A DNA stretch of 64,000 nucleotides from Bacteroidota bacterium (lineage in GTDB: Bacteria > Bacteroidota > Bacteroidia > Sphingobacteriales > Sphingobacteriaceae). This document shows, piece after piece, positions 8,856 through 17,628 of the stretch. The notes beneath the pieces were generated by a model. The model was given only the letters and a program-made list of their open reading frames with translations, was not told where the DNA came from and ran no database searches. The DNA is taken from positions 1 to 64,000 of the forward strand of contig JAHJVW010000052.1 in the NCBI GenBank assembly GCA_018828585.1, written 5' to 3'. Within the stretch, counting starts at the first letter, position 1. The number at the start of each line of letters is the position of its first letter. Made by a program: the position numbers and the translations under genes.

Positions 8856-8917
8856 AAATTATATAATTAAAATCTATGCAAAGTAATTCTAATTTTTCCA
8901 GAAATTAAAAATTGTTA

Positions 8918-8925
8918 TACCTTTG
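8918..8925 (+). promoter_or_regulatory. -7 promoter element of metK
   Basis: TACCTTTG is an exact match to the Bacteroidota -7 consensus TAnnTTTG. Transcription should start near 8930, which puts the SAM-II aptamer at the very 5' end of the message. The fit between promoter and aptamer supports both calls. No clear -33 TTTG is seen. Confidence 0.6.
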
Positions 8926-8934
8926 CAATTGTTA

Positions 8935-8987
8935 ATGTGGAAAGATTTGTTACGATTGCAACCACGTAAAAAAATTGCTAAAGCTTT
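8935..8987 (+). ncRNA. SAM-II (SAM_alpha) riboswitch upstream of metK
   Basis: The leader contains the conserved landmarks of the SAM-II pseudoknot aptamer in order. A P1 stem (ATGTGG, 8935-8940, pairing with CCACGT, 8962-8967, one G-U) closes a loop carrying GATTTG and TTGCAA. An A-rich linker then leads to GCTAAAG. This matches the remembered family pattern GUGG-x-GAUUUG...UUGCAGCCACGU...GCUAAAG closely. The aptamer binds S-adenosylmethionine, the product of the downstream enzyme, so feedback control of metK is the obvious reading. The remaining leader before the ATG is about 66 nt, with no intrinsic terminator, so control is probably at translation. Confidence 0.87.
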
Positions 8988-9052
8988 TCTTTTATTTTGC
9001 ATCTTCTCAATCTTTCCGAATTCAAGAAAATAATTTAAAAATTATATTTATT

Positions 9053-10306
9053 ATGTCTTATTTATTTACGTCAGAATCTGTTTCTGAAGGTCACCCAGAT
9101 AAGGTTGCTGACCAAATTTCAGATGCTTTAATTGATAATTTTTTAGCATTTGATAAAAACTCAAAAGTTGCTTGCGAAACGTTAGTAACCACTGGTCAGG
9201 TAGTTTTAGCTGGAGAGGTTAAATCTTCAACTTACCTTGATGTGCAAAAAATTGCCAGAGATGTAATTAAGAAAATTGGCTACACCAAATCAGAATACAT
9301 GTTTGAAGCGAATTCTTGCGGTATTTTATCTGCCATTCACGACCAATCTCAAGATATTAACCAAGGTGTGGATCGATCAAATCCAGAAGAGCAGGGTGCG
9401 GGTGACCAAGGAATGATGTTTGGCTATGCAACTAACGAAACCGACAATTATATGCCTCTAGCGTTAGATTTGGCACATAAATTATTGATCGAACTAGCTG
9501 CGATACGTCGTGAAAACAAAGAAATCACCTATTTAAGACCTGATGCAAAATCTCAGGTAACTATTGAATATAATGATCAACACCAACCTGTTAGAATAGA
9601 CAGTATTGTGATTTCGACACAGCATGATGATTTTGATGTAGAAGCAACAATGTTGGCTAAAATCAAAAGTGATATCATTAGTATTTTGATTCCAAGAGTT
9701 AAGGCAGCAATTAAGCCAGAACTACAAAAATTATTTAACGACCAAATTAAATATCACATTAACCCAACTGGGAAATTTGTAATTGGTGGTCCACATGGAG
9801 ATACGGGTTTAACAGGAAGAAAGATTATTGTTGATACTTATGGCGGTAAAGGTGCTCACGGTGGTGGTGCTTTTTCTGGAAAAGATCCATCAAAAGTAGA
9901 CCGTTCTGCAGCTTATGCAACACGTCATATCGCAAAAAACTTAGTTGCAGCTGGTGTTGCTGATGAAGTTTTAGTTCAGGTTTCTTATGCTATTGGTGTT
10001 GCCGAACCTTGTGGTATTTTCGTCGATACTAAAGGAACTGCAAAAGTTGGTCTCACCGATGGTGAGATTGCGAAAAAAGTGGAGTTAATTTTTGATATGC
10101 GTCCTTATTTTATTGAGCAACGTTTGAAATTAAGAAATCCTATTTATTCTGAAACTGCAGCTTACGGACACATGGGACGTGTTAATGAAGTGGTTAAGAA
10201 AACTTTCCATGGTGCAAACGGAGAAGAGAAGACTTTAGAAGTAGAATTATTTACTTGGGAGAAGTTAGACTTTGTAGATAAAGTGAAAGCTGAATTTGGC
10301 TTATAA
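9053..10306 (+). CDS. metK: S-adenosylmethionine synthetase
   Basis: Makes S-adenosylmethionine from methionine and ATP. I place the start at ATG 9053 (protein [17 protein letters not shown]), giving 417 residues. The ORF track starts at 8975, inside the riboswitch, and would add 26 residues not typical of the family. Motifs: [13 protein letters not shown] near the N-terminus, [30 protein letters not shown] and [19 protein letters not shown]. The gene is monocistronic, bounded by the riboswitch leader and a strong palindromic terminator. Identification is certain. Confidence 0.97.
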   Translation: MSYLFTSESVSEGHPDKVADQISDALIDNFLAFDKNSKVACETLVTTGQVVLAGEVKSSTYLDVQKIARDVIKKIGYTKSEYMFEANSCGILSAIHDQSQDINQGVDRSNPEEQGAGDQGMMFGYATNETDNYMPLALDLAHKLLIELAAIRRENKEITYLRPDAKSQVTIEYNDQHQPVRIDSIVISTQHDDFDVEATMLAKIKSDIISILIPRVKAAIKPELQKLFNDQIKYHINPTGKFVIGGPHGDTGLTGRKIIVDTYGGKGAHGGGAFSGKDPSKVDRSAAYATRHIAKNLVAAGVADEVLVQVSYAIGVAEPCGIFVDTKGTAKVGLTDGEIAKKVELIFDMRPYFIEQRLKLRNPIYSETAAYGHMGRVNEVVKKTFHGANGEEKTLEVELFTWEKLDFVDKVKAEFGL

Positions 10307-10325
10307 CCCAAATTTATAAATAGTT

Positions 10326-10365
10326 AAAATGGCTGGGTTCTTAAATTTAAGAACCCAGCCATTTT
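10326..10365. terminator. Bidirectional terminator, perfect 40-bp palindrome
   Basis: Two 20-base halves (left half AAAATGGCTGGGTTCTTAAA) are exact reverse complements with no spacer. A-tract and T-tract flanks make it a terminator in both directions. It closes metK from the left and the NTPase gene from the right, touching the last base of the NTPase stop codon. Confidence 0.9.
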
Positions 10366-10856
10366 TATTTTGTAAAGTAGTTATAGCCGACAAACTCTAC
10401 ATCCTGAAAAGAATATTTAGCCACTACCTCTCCCAATAAATTTTCTCTAACAATAATTAAGAAAGTAGTCTCAGGAGAAGAAATTGAGAATTTATTCAAA
10501 ATATCACTTAAAGCTGGTTCCAAACCAGCGTTTTCTAGCTCTAGTTTTCCAATTTCATCAATAACTACAAGTTTTGGAGGATTTAAAAGCGCTTGATTTA
10601 AAATAGCAATTGCTCGCTCAAAACCAGCTTTTAAAAATACGAATCTTCCTACTGCTATAATGTGATTTTGATCAAGATCATCTGTCTCCAAGTCATACAA
10701 TTTCATTTCGGAGATATCCAACAGCTTTCGCTTTTCACCAATATCTGGTGTTAATATTCCACCTACACTTTCTTGATCTTTAATCCATGTAAGCACCCTA
10801 CTGGTTTTTCCAGATTGGATGGAATCGGAAAAAATAATTACTTTATTTTTAATCAT
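10365..10856 (-). CDS. THEP1-like nucleoside-triphosphatase (DUF265 family)
   Basis: A 163-residue P-loop NTPase. The Walker A region is DSIQSGKTSR (about residues 11-20), keeping GKT but lacking the usual leading glycine. The Walker B is strong: KLVVIDEIGKLELENAGLEPAL, closely like THEP1 proteins. THEP1 enzymes hydrolyse NTPs slowly in vitro; their cellular role is unsettled. Its start overlaps the end of the upstream membrane-protein gene by 8 bp, pointing to translational coupling and a joint function, perhaps as the NTP-driven partner of a membrane component. The function of the pair is inference. Confidence 0.75.
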   Translation of the reverse strand: MIKNKVIIFSDSIQSGKTSRVLTWIKDQESVGGILTPDIGEKRKLLDISEMKLYDLETDDLDQNHIIAVGRFVFLKAGFERAIAILNQALLNPPKLVVIDEIGKLELENAGLEPALSDILNKFSISSPETTFLIIVRENLLGEVVAKYSFQDVEFVGYNYFTK

Positions 10857-11835
10857 CTTTTAAACTCAGAGCCATTAAATTGAATACAAACTCTTTATAA
10901 ACTTTAATGCCTTTCACTTCTTTTCTAGCCATAGCAAAAGCAGGTTTAATTTTACTTTTTGTGATAGAAAGTAAAGAAAAAATATTTGAAAAATCTTCAC
11001 GATAATTGTTCCGCTGCTTATCAAATAGCCGTTTTAAACCCTTCCTTAAAAAGGGATTAATTAACCACCAAATAAAAAGAATAATCAAAGTACGATAGAA
11101 GCTTTTAAGAAATATCTCAGAATGCGTTATTAAAGCTAATAGATAAACTCCTGAAATTATTAAAAGAGGCCCGACTATTTTTTTGAGATAGCTACTCTTT
11201 TTTAATGGAATTTTATCGATAGCGATTGATTCATCGTTCTCAAATTTAAATTGTCTTTTACTTAGATTTTCGGGAAGATGATTACTCAAATAACCTATAT
11301 ATATTGCCCAAGAAAAATAAATTAGCAAATAAAATCCCATTATAACCGAACTAAAGCTGCTTATATCCATATTTAAATTTTTGAAAATTCCTTTTGAAAA
11401 ATCATCAAAAGCTTGGAAAAAAGATGCCCCTAGGAAAATCCACAAGACCAATAACTTTTGAATCGCCGTTTCCATTAAGCTAAAAATAGCGTGTAAATAA
11501 GTTGCATAGGCTTGTTTACGGATTATTTTAAAAATAATTGCTCCGCTAAGACCTTGAAAAGCTACCGCTAAATAAGCAAACGGCGGGCTTTGTGGACTCA
11601 CTGCTGCTTTAATTAGTAAAACCAAAAAAGTGGCCTTTAATATATTTTGGAAAGGATTTTTACTATAGAATGCAATGAGTTTAATAATTAAAATAGCAAA
11701 AGCAGCGAGAAAAAAACCCGAAAATGGAATCTGAAATGTATGTAAAATTCCACCTAACCCTGATTCACTTAAAGCCCATAGTGCCGTAAGTTTATCGATA
11801 TTTCTTAGATTAGCCGTAGGTTTTATTGTTTCCAA
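10849..11835 (-). CDS. Polytopic membrane protein coupled to the NTPase, unknown function
   Basis: A 328-residue protein with about six or seven hydrophobic segments, among them PFSGFFLAAFAILIIKLIAF, ATFLVLLIKAAV, LLVLWIFLGASFF, VIMGFYLLIYFSWAIYIG, LLIISGVYLLAL and LIILFIWWLINPF. A hydrophilic stretch at about 190-215 separates two halves, and the C-terminal 70 residues are basic and probably cytoplasmic (KRLFDKQRNNYREDF). The segment KAAVSPQSPPFAYLAVAFQG is a striking polar patch between helices. I do not recognise the family. The 8-bp overlap with the NTPase gene suggests the two act together, possibly in transport. Confidence 0.65.
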   Translation of the reverse strand: METIKPTANLRNIDKLTALWALSESGLGGILHTFQIPFSGFFLAAFAILIIKLIAFYSKNPFQNILKATFLVLLIKAAVSPQSPPFAYLAVAFQGLSGAIIFKIIRKQAYATYLHAIFSLMETAIQKLLVLWIFLGASFFQAFDDFSKGIFKNLNMDISSFSSVIMGFYLLIYFSWAIYIGYLSNHLPENLSKRQFKFENDESIAIDKIPLKKSSYLKKIVGPLLIISGVYLLALITHSEIFLKSFYRTLIILFIWWLINPFLRKGLKRLFDKQRNNYREDFSNIFSLLSITKSKIKPAFAMARKEVKGIKVYKEFVFNLMALSLKDD

Positions 11836-11939
11836 AAATTGGATGAGTTTTTGTTAAAAGTAGTATAAATAATTTCTAAAATAAATACATCCTAGAGTAA
11901 TATACGAAACCCATTAATTCTAAAAAACTTTTCTAACAG

Positions 11940-12686
11940 ATGGAAAATAACAAACAAATAAATTTCTTATCCATAGACATTGGCGGCTCACACATTAAGG
12001 CAACCGTTTTAAATCCTGATGGGGAGATGCAATTTGACTACAAGAAAGTTGAGACGCCAGAAAAAGCTAATCCAAAAAATCTTATCGCGGCCATCAAGGC
12101 TTTAGTGAAAGGCTACCCGCCTTATGATAAAATATCTGTAGGATTCCCTGGCTATGTAAAAGATGGCGTAATTTTTACTGCTCCAAATTTAGATAATGCT
12201 GCTTGGAAAAATTTCAACTTAAGCAAAGCTTTAGGAAACGAACTAAAAAAACCAGTTAGATTAGTCAATGATGCAGATTTACAAGGTTTGGCCGTAATAA
12301 GTCGTAAAGGTTTGGAAATGGTGATTACTTTGGGTACAGGTTTCGGAACTGCCTTATTTATGGATGGCAAACTACTTCCACATTTAGAATTGGCACATCT
12401 TCCAGTTAGGAAAGGAAAGGATTATGATGCTTTTATTGGAGACAAAGCATTGTTGAAAGACGGCGAAGAGAAGTGGAATAAGAAGATGAAAGAAGTTTTG
12501 AAAACCTTCAAAACAGTAATTAATTATGACAGACTTTATCTAAGTGGTGGAAATGCAAAAAAAATCAGCTTTAAGCTAGATGATAATATTAAAATTGTGA
12601 GCAATAAAGACGGAATAAAAGGAGGCGCATTTTTATGGGATGCTGAGGATGATTATTGTGTAAAATCTGTAAATCCGGATGCTTAA
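11940..12686 (+). CDS. ppgK: ROK-family kinase, probably polyphosphate glucokinase
   Basis: A 248-residue sugar kinase of the ROK superfamily. The phosphate-binding motif is DIGGSHIKATV near the N-terminus, followed by VGFPGYVKDG, NDADLQGLAV and TLGTGFGTALFMDGKLLPHLELAHLPVRKG. The short length, the ELAHLPVRKGKDYDAFIGDKAL stretch and the lack of the ROK zinc motif fit polyphosphate-dependent glucokinases rather than classical ROK enzymes. It would make glucose-6-phosphate, the substrate of the zwf product encoded nearby. It leads the co-directional block ppgK-gnd-zwf-pgl. Kinase assignment is firm; the phosphate donor is inferred. Confidence 0.8.
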   Translation: MENNKQINFLSIDIGGSHIKATVLNPDGEMQFDYKKVETPEKANPKNLIAAIKALVKGYPPYDKISVGFPGYVKDGVIFTAPNLDNAAWKNFNLSKALGNELKKPVRLVNDADLQGLAVISRKGLEMVITLGTGFGTALFMDGKLLPHLELAHLPVRKGKDYDAFIGDKALLKDGEEKWNKKMKEVLKTFKTVINYDRLYLSGGNAKKISFKLDDNIKIVSNKDGIKGGAFLWDAEDDYCVKSVNPDA

Positions 12687-12724
12687 GCGGCAATTTATTT
12701 TATAATTTTTAAAAAAATAATTTA

Positions 12725-14125
12725 ATGATTGATCAAAACGTTTTCGGGATGATAGGACTTGGCACCATGGGTAGAAATCTACTGTTAAACATGGCCGATC
12801 ATGGTTTTAAAGTTACTGGTTATGACAAAAGTGAAGAACAAGTAAAATTTCTAAATCAAGAAGGTAAGGATACAAACACTACTGGAACAATCGATTTAAA
12901 ATCCTTTATATCAAGTTTAAAAACGCCAAGAGCAATCATGATGCTGGTGCCTGCTGGTAAAATTGTTGACGCAGTAATTCAAGATTTAATCCCTCTTTTA
13001 GATAAAGGTGATTTAATTATTGACGGTGGAAACTCTCATTTTACTGATACGGAGCAACGCTTTTCTTTTCTAAGGGAAAAAGGAATTCATTTTTTTGGGA
13101 TGGGAATATCAGGCGGCGAAAAAGGCGCTAGATTTGGACCAAGTATGATGCCTGGGGGTGATGAAAAAGCTTATGATGTTGTAAAACCAATTTTAGAAGC
13201 AGTTTCCGCAAAGGTAAATAACGACCCTTGTGTCACTTATATAGGCCCTGGAGCATCTGGCCATTTTGTAAAAATGGTTCATAACGGTATTGAATATGCA
13301 TTAATGCAATTAATTGCCGAAGCGTATGAATTGATGCAAACAGGTTTAAAAATGACAGATGTAGAAATAGGTGACGTGTTTAAGACTTGGAACAATGGGC
13401 GTTTACAATCCTATTTAATGGAGATTACTTCAGACATTTTTCAATTTAAAGCTCCAGGGGATCAAAAAATCTTAATCAATTATATCAAAGACGAAGCTAA
13501 AGCAAAAGGAACTGGTAAATGGACATCTCAAGAAGCGATGGATTTACAAGCAGCGACTAATTGTATAGACACTGCGGTGGCCATGCGAGATTTATCTAAA
13601 CAGAAAAAATGGAGGCTGGCTGCTGATAAAATTTACGGAGATGCAAGAGCTATTGACATAAATAGAGAAAGTTTCTTGAAAGATTTAGAAGCAGCAATGT
13701 ATTTTGCAAGTGCAGTAATTTATGCGCAGGGAATGGAAATGCTTTATAAAGCTTCAGAAGAACTAAATTATCATTTAAATTTAGCGGATTGCGCTAAAAT
13801 CTGGAGAGGCGGCTGTATCATTAGAGCAGCGTTTTTAGAAGATATATATCAAGCTTTTCAGAACAAGGAGCTTCAACATCTTTTATTGGATGCTGCCGTT
13901 TCATCAAAAATAAAAGCGACACACGCAAATGCTAGAAATATTATAGCAGAAGCCGTAAGGTCACAAATTTCTTTACCTGTTTTTTCAGCTGCTTTAAGCT
14001 ATTTTGATAGTTTTAAAACCAAGAGAATGCCATCAAATTTAATTCAGGCACAAAGAGATTATTTTGGTGCACATACTTATGAAAGAACTGATAAAGAAGG
14101 CATCTTTCATACACAATGGAATTAA
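12725..14125 (+). CDS. gnd: 6-phosphogluconate dehydrogenase, decarboxylating
   Basis: A 466-residue NADP-type enzyme that oxidises 6-phosphogluconate to ribulose-5-phosphate and CO2. The N-terminal Rossmann motif is MIGLGTMGRNLLLNMADHG; substrate-binding motifs GISGGEKGARFGPSMMPGG and GHFVKMVHNGIEYALMQ follow, then IWRGGCIIRA and the C-terminal tail ending TDKEGIFHTQWN. It is 39 bp downstream of the glucokinase gene and 40 bp upstream of zwf. Identification is certain. Confidence 0.96.
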   Translation: MIDQNVFGMIGLGTMGRNLLLNMADHGFKVTGYDKSEEQVKFLNQEGKDTNTTGTIDLKSFISSLKTPRAIMMLVPAGKIVDAVIQDLIPLLDKGDLIIDGGNSHFTDTEQRFSFLREKGIHFFGMGISGGEKGARFGPSMMPGGDEKAYDVVKPILEAVSAKVNNDPCVTYIGPGASGHFVKMVHNGIEYALMQLIAEAYELMQTGLKMTDVEIGDVFKTWNNGRLQSYLMEITSDIFQFKAPGDQKILINYIKDEAKAKGTGKWTSQEAMDLQAATNCIDTAVAMRDLSKQKKWRLAADKIYGDARAIDINRESFLKDLEAAMYFASAVIYAQGMEMLYKASEELNYHLNLADCAKIWRGGCIIRAAFLEDIYQAFQNKELQHLLLDAAVSSKIKATHANARNIIAEAVRSQISLPVFSAALSYFDSFKTKRMPSNLIQAQRDYFGAHTYERTDKEGIFHTQWN

Positions 14126-14164
14126 AATTAAGAAAACTAAAAATCAACTTTATCAAATCGTAAA

Positions 14165-15685
14165 ATGAAAACTAATGTAAAACCCAGGCCAACCATATTC
14201 ATGATTTTCGGTGGTACCGGTGACTTAGCTGCTCGAAAATTAATTCCTGCTTTGTTTAATTTGTTTTTAGAGAAATACATGCCGAAGGAATTTGCAATTA
14301 TTGGCTTGGGACGTACATCTTATACTGATGAAAGTTTTATAAAAACTTTATTAGAAGGCGTAAATAAATATTCTAGAAGTGGCAAAGCCGATAAAGACAA
14401 ATGGAAAGAATTTTCTAGTCGTATTTCTTATCTGACTTCCGATGTGAACGACGAAAAAGACTACAAGAAAATGAGTGACATTATTGAAAAATGTGAAAAC
14501 GACTGGTCAGAACCGCCTGTAATTATCCATTATTTGGCTGTTGCACCTAAGTTTTTTCCAATAATTGCAAGTAATCTGGCAAAAGTTAAACTCGCAGATA
14601 ATACAGATAGAACTAGAATTGTAGTTGAAAAACCTTTCGGACATGATTTGGCCTCTGCTAAAGAATTGAACATTTTATTGAAATCAATTTTTGATGAAAC
14701 CCAGATTTATCGTATCGACCATTATTTAGGAAAAGAAACCGTACAAAACATGTTAGCTTTCCGTTTTGCTAATGCGCTTTTTGAGCCTATTTGGAATAGG
14801 AATTATATTGAACATGTACAGATTTCGGTTACCGAAGATATTGGTGTAGAAGATCGAGGTGGTTATTATGATGGCTCAGGTGCTCTACGCGATATGGTTC
14901 AAAACCATATTTTGCAAGTTTTGTGCTTGGTTGCTATGGAGCCACCAGTTAATTTTGATGCCGAAGAAATCAGAAATAGAAAAGTGGACGTTTTAAGGGC
15001 CATGAGACCTTTTGCGAACGAAGAAATTAGATTCAATACCGTTCGTGGGCAATACGGCGATGGCTGGGTGCAAGGCGAAAAGGTAGAGGGTTACCGTGAA
15101 GAAAACGGCGTTGACCCTGAATCAAATACTGAAACTTTTGCAGCCTTAAAATTCTTTATCGATAACTGGAGGTGGCAAAATGTACCTTTCTATGTAAGAA
15201 CAGGTAAAAGAATGCACCAAAAATCTTCTATCATTAGCATACAATTTAAAGATGTTCCGCACTTAATATTTCCTTCGCAATCATCAGAAAGTTGGCAGCA
15301 AAATAGGCTCATCATCAGCATACAGCCAGAAATGAGTATCCGTTTGCAGGTACAAGCTAAAAGACCTGGTTTAGATATGACTTTAAACCCTGTTGATATG
15401 GTTTTCAATTATGACGGTACTTACGAAAATGAGACCCCAGAAGCCTATGAAACCTTATTGCTAGATGCCATGAAAGGTGATCAAACTTTGTTTATGCGTG
15501 GCGATCAAGTAGAGACTGCTTGGGATTTACTAATGCCCGTTTTAGAAAATTGGGAATCTAGAAAAAGTATCAGTTTCCCTAATTATTCATCAGATAGTTG
15601 GGGACCAGAAACTGCAGAAGCATTGATTGCAAAAGATGGCTTCCATTGGTTTACTTTACCTATTAAAAAAGGAGAAAAAAAATGA
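14165..15685 (+). CDS. zwf: Glucose-6-phosphate 1-dehydrogenase
   Basis: A 506-residue enzyme catalysing the first step of the oxidative pentose phosphate pathway and yielding NADPH. The cofactor motif is IFGGTGDLAARKL, the catalytic block IYRIDHYLGKETVQN, and VVEKPFGHDL and VPFYVRTGKRM are also present. Its stop overlaps the pgl start by 4 bp (ATGA), so the two are translationally coupled. Identification is certain. Confidence 0.96.
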   Translation: MKTNVKPRPTIFMIFGGTGDLAARKLIPALFNLFLEKYMPKEFAIIGLGRTSYTDESFIKTLLEGVNKYSRSGKADKDKWKEFSSRISYLTSDVNDEKDYKKMSDIIEKCENDWSEPPVIIHYLAVAPKFFPIIASNLAKVKLADNTDRTRIVVEKPFGHDLASAKELNILLKSIFDETQIYRIDHYLGKETVQNMLAFRFANALFEPIWNRNYIEHVQISVTEDIGVEDRGGYYDGSGALRDMVQNHILQVLCLVAMEPPVNFDAEEIRNRKVDVLRAMRPFANEEIRFNTVRGQYGDGWVQGEKVEGYREENGVDPESNTETFAALKFFIDNWRWQNVPFYVRTGKRMHQKSSIISIQFKDVPHLIFPSQSSESWQQNRLIISIQPEMSIRLQVQAKRPGLDMTLNPVDMVFNYDGTYENETPEAYETLLLDAMKGDQTLFMRGDQVETAWDLLMPVLENWESRKSISFPNYSSDSWGPETAEALIAKDGFHWFTLPIKKGEKK

Positions 15686-16407
15686 AGTTGAATGTTTTTA
15701 ATAGTCCTGATTTAGTGATTAAAAACCTAGCTAATTTCTTTGTGAAATTGGCCAATGAAGCTATTCATGATCATCAATATTTTTTTGTAGCGCTCTCGGG
15801 TGGTAATTCCCCAAAAAAACTCCATCAGCTTTTAGCTTCTGATGAATATAAAAATCAGGTAGATTGGACCAAGGTTTTATTCTTTTTTAGTGATGAGCGA
15901 TATGTGCCTCAAGATCATCCGGATAGCAATTATTTGATGGCAAAAGAAACCCTTTTAGACCCATTGAACATTCCCGAGGAGCAAGTTTGTAAAATAGATA
16001 CCAGTTTAGATCCTGCTTCGGCAGCACAAGATTATGAGCGTTGCATTTGCAAACATTTTAAAGAACAACCCATTTTTGATTTGATTCTTCTAGGTTTGGG
16101 TGATGATGCGCATACCGCTTCCATTTTCCCTCAAACCTCTTTGGTTTGGATAGATGAAGAACTGGTGAAAGAAGTTTATCTAAAAGATAAACAAGTCTAT
16201 CGCATTAGTTTTACGGCTCCGTTAATCAATCAAGCTAAAAATGTTGCGTTTCTTACTTTTGGAACTAATAAAGCGAATGCCATAAAGGCAGTTTTAGAAG
16301 GTGAAAGAAATGTGGCTCAATATCCTGCACAATTGATTAAGCCTGCAAACGGCACTTTGAGCTGGTTTGTAGATGATGATGCAGTTTCTTTATTAGATAA
16401 GAAGTAA
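15682..16407 (+). CDS. pgl: 6-phosphogluconolactonase (DevB type)
   Basis: A 241-residue lactonase of the NagB/DevB family hydrolysing 6-phosphogluconolactone, the product of the overlapping zwf gene. Motifs: FFVALSGGNSPKKLHQLL, VLFFFSDERYVPQDHPDSNY and DLILLGLGDDAHTASIFPQ. The ATG lies within the zwf stop (ATGA overlap). It is the last gene of the block and is followed by a hairpin terminator. Confidence 0.95.
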   Translation: MKLNVFNSPDLVIKNLANFFVKLANEAIHDHQYFFVALSGGNSPKKLHQLLASDEYKNQVDWTKVLFFFSDERYVPQDHPDSNYLMAKETLLDPLNIPEEQVCKIDTSLDPASAAQDYERCICKHFKEQPIFDLILLGLGDDAHTASIFPQTSLVWIDEELVKEVYLKDKQVYRISFTAPLINQAKNVAFLTFGTNKANAIKAVLEGERNVAQYPAQLIKPANGTLSWFVDDDAVSLLDKK

Positions 16408-16432
16408 TCCATTTTTAAATAAATGAATTTTA

Positions 16433-16461
16433 AGAGCTTGTGAAATTCACAGGCTTTTTTT
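16433..16461 (+). terminator. Terminator after pgl
   Basis: An imperfect hairpin (GAGCTTGTGA with TCACAGGCTT, one G-T pair) followed by seven T residues. It closes the gnd-zwf-pgl block. Confidence 0.75.
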
Positions 16462-16517
16462 GTTTCAATGTGACATAAATCATTCTCTAAATCAAAACAA
16501 TTTTCCTTATTTGCATC

Positions 16518-17165
16518 ATGAGCAATCATATTGAAAAAACCATCCAATTTGTTAAAGAAGAACTCCAGAATGCTGAAGCTGGCCATGATTGGTGGCATAT
16601 AGAACGCGTTTGGAAAACTGCTAAAAACATTGCTAAAGAAGAGAATGTCAATTTAGAAGTAGTAGAATTTGCTGCATTATTGCATGATATTGCTGATGCT
16701 AAATTTCATGATGGTGATGAAGAAATTGGCCCAAGAATAGCAGGCGAGTTCTTAAACTCTATAATGGTTAATGATTCAACAATAATACATGTTCAACAGA
16801 TTATTAGAAACATGTCTTTCAAAAGTAGTTTGGGGAAATTAAACTTTACTTCTCCCGAAATGTTAGTAGTACAAGATGCTGATAGGTTAGATGCCATTGG
16901 AGCCATTGGTATAGCTAGAGCCTTTACTTATGGAGGTTTTAAAAATCGGGAATTGTATAATCCCAAAATAAAACCCGATATTAATATCAGTAAAGAAGCT
17001 TATAAAAAAAGTACAGCGCCAACTATTAACCACTTTTACGAGAAGTTACTTTTGCTTAAAGATAAAATGAACACCACCACTGGTAAAAAAATTGCTGCGC
17101 AAAGACATGAATTTATGGAGCAATACCTCCAACAATTTTATGCCGAGTGGAACGGAGAAAAGTAA
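16518..17165 (+). CDS. HD-domain phosphohydrolase
   Basis: A 215-residue HD-superfamily protein of the YedJ-like type. Metal ligands are visible in AGHDWWHIERVWKTAK and FAALLHDIADAKFHDGDEE (the HD pair), with a further conserved region at VVQDADRLDAIGAIGIARAF. Such enzymes hydrolyse phosphate esters, often of nucleotides; the substrate is unknown. It is followed directly by a gamma-glutamylcyclotransferase-like gene whose ATG begins 1 bp past its stop, so the two form one unit. Confidence 0.85.
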   Translation: MSNHIEKTIQFVKEELQNAEAGHDWWHIERVWKTAKNIAKEENVNLEVVEFAALLHDIADAKFHDGDEEIGPRIAGEFLNSIMVNDSTIIHVQQIIRNMSFKSSLGKLNFTSPEMLVVQDADRLDAIGAIGIARAFTYGGFKNRELYNPKIKPDINISKEAYKKSTAPTINHFYEKLLLLKDKMNTTTGKKIAAQRHEFMEQYLQQFYAEWNGEK

Positions 17166-17166
17166 T

Positions 17167-17628
17167 ATGAAGAATTCTTTTTTTTATTTTGGATATGGGA
17201 GTAGCCTAAATTTAGCGTTAATAGAATTTAGGATTAATGAACCTGTAATTTCTTTCGAAAAAGGGAAATTGAAAAATTATGCTTTAAGATTTAATAGACA
17301 AAACCCTGATGGAACTGCAAGAGCTAACTTAATTGCTGCAAAAGGAGAATATACGCTTGGGATCATCTATGAATTACCAAAAACCAAATTTGAGTTATTA
17401 AGCCAAACGGAACCCTTTTATAACTTAATTGAAACTGATATTGAAACTGATAATGGTGTAAAAAAAGCTTTTACATTCATGTGTCCTAAATTGGCAGAAA
17501 GTCTTTTTCCCCAAGAAAGTTATTTAAAAGTTATTTTAGAAGGTGCCGAATTGCATCATTTTCCAATAGAATACATTGAGCTGATTAAAAATTTAGCTCA
17601 AGCAAAAAAGCAAAGCCACGAGAAATAA
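17167..17628 (+). CDS. Gamma-glutamylcyclotransferase-family protein
   Basis: A 153-residue protein with the family opening FFYFGYGSSLNLALIEFR, where the YGS turn binds substrate in this fold, and central ARANLIAAKGEYTLGIIYEL. I place the start at ATG 17167; the track's 17092 start runs through the end of the HD gene. Related enzymes cyclise gamma-glutamyl groups, but many AIG2/GGCT-like proteins have other or unknown substrates. The gene overlaps the convergent UbiA-like gene by 31 bp at their 3' ends. Confidence 0.8.
   Translation: MKNSFFYFGYGSSLNLALIEFRINEPVISFEKGKLKNYALRFNRQNPDGTARANLIAAKGEYTLGIIYELPKTKFELLSQTEPFYNLIETDIETDNGVKKAFTFMCPKLAESLFPQESYLKVILEGAELHHFPIEYIELIKNLAQAKKQSHEK

Noticed and set aside
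8975-9052. N-terminal extension of metK in the ORF track
   Set aside because: The extra 26 codons begin inside the SAM-II riboswitch and do not resemble the MetK family; ATG 9053 fits the conserved N-terminus.
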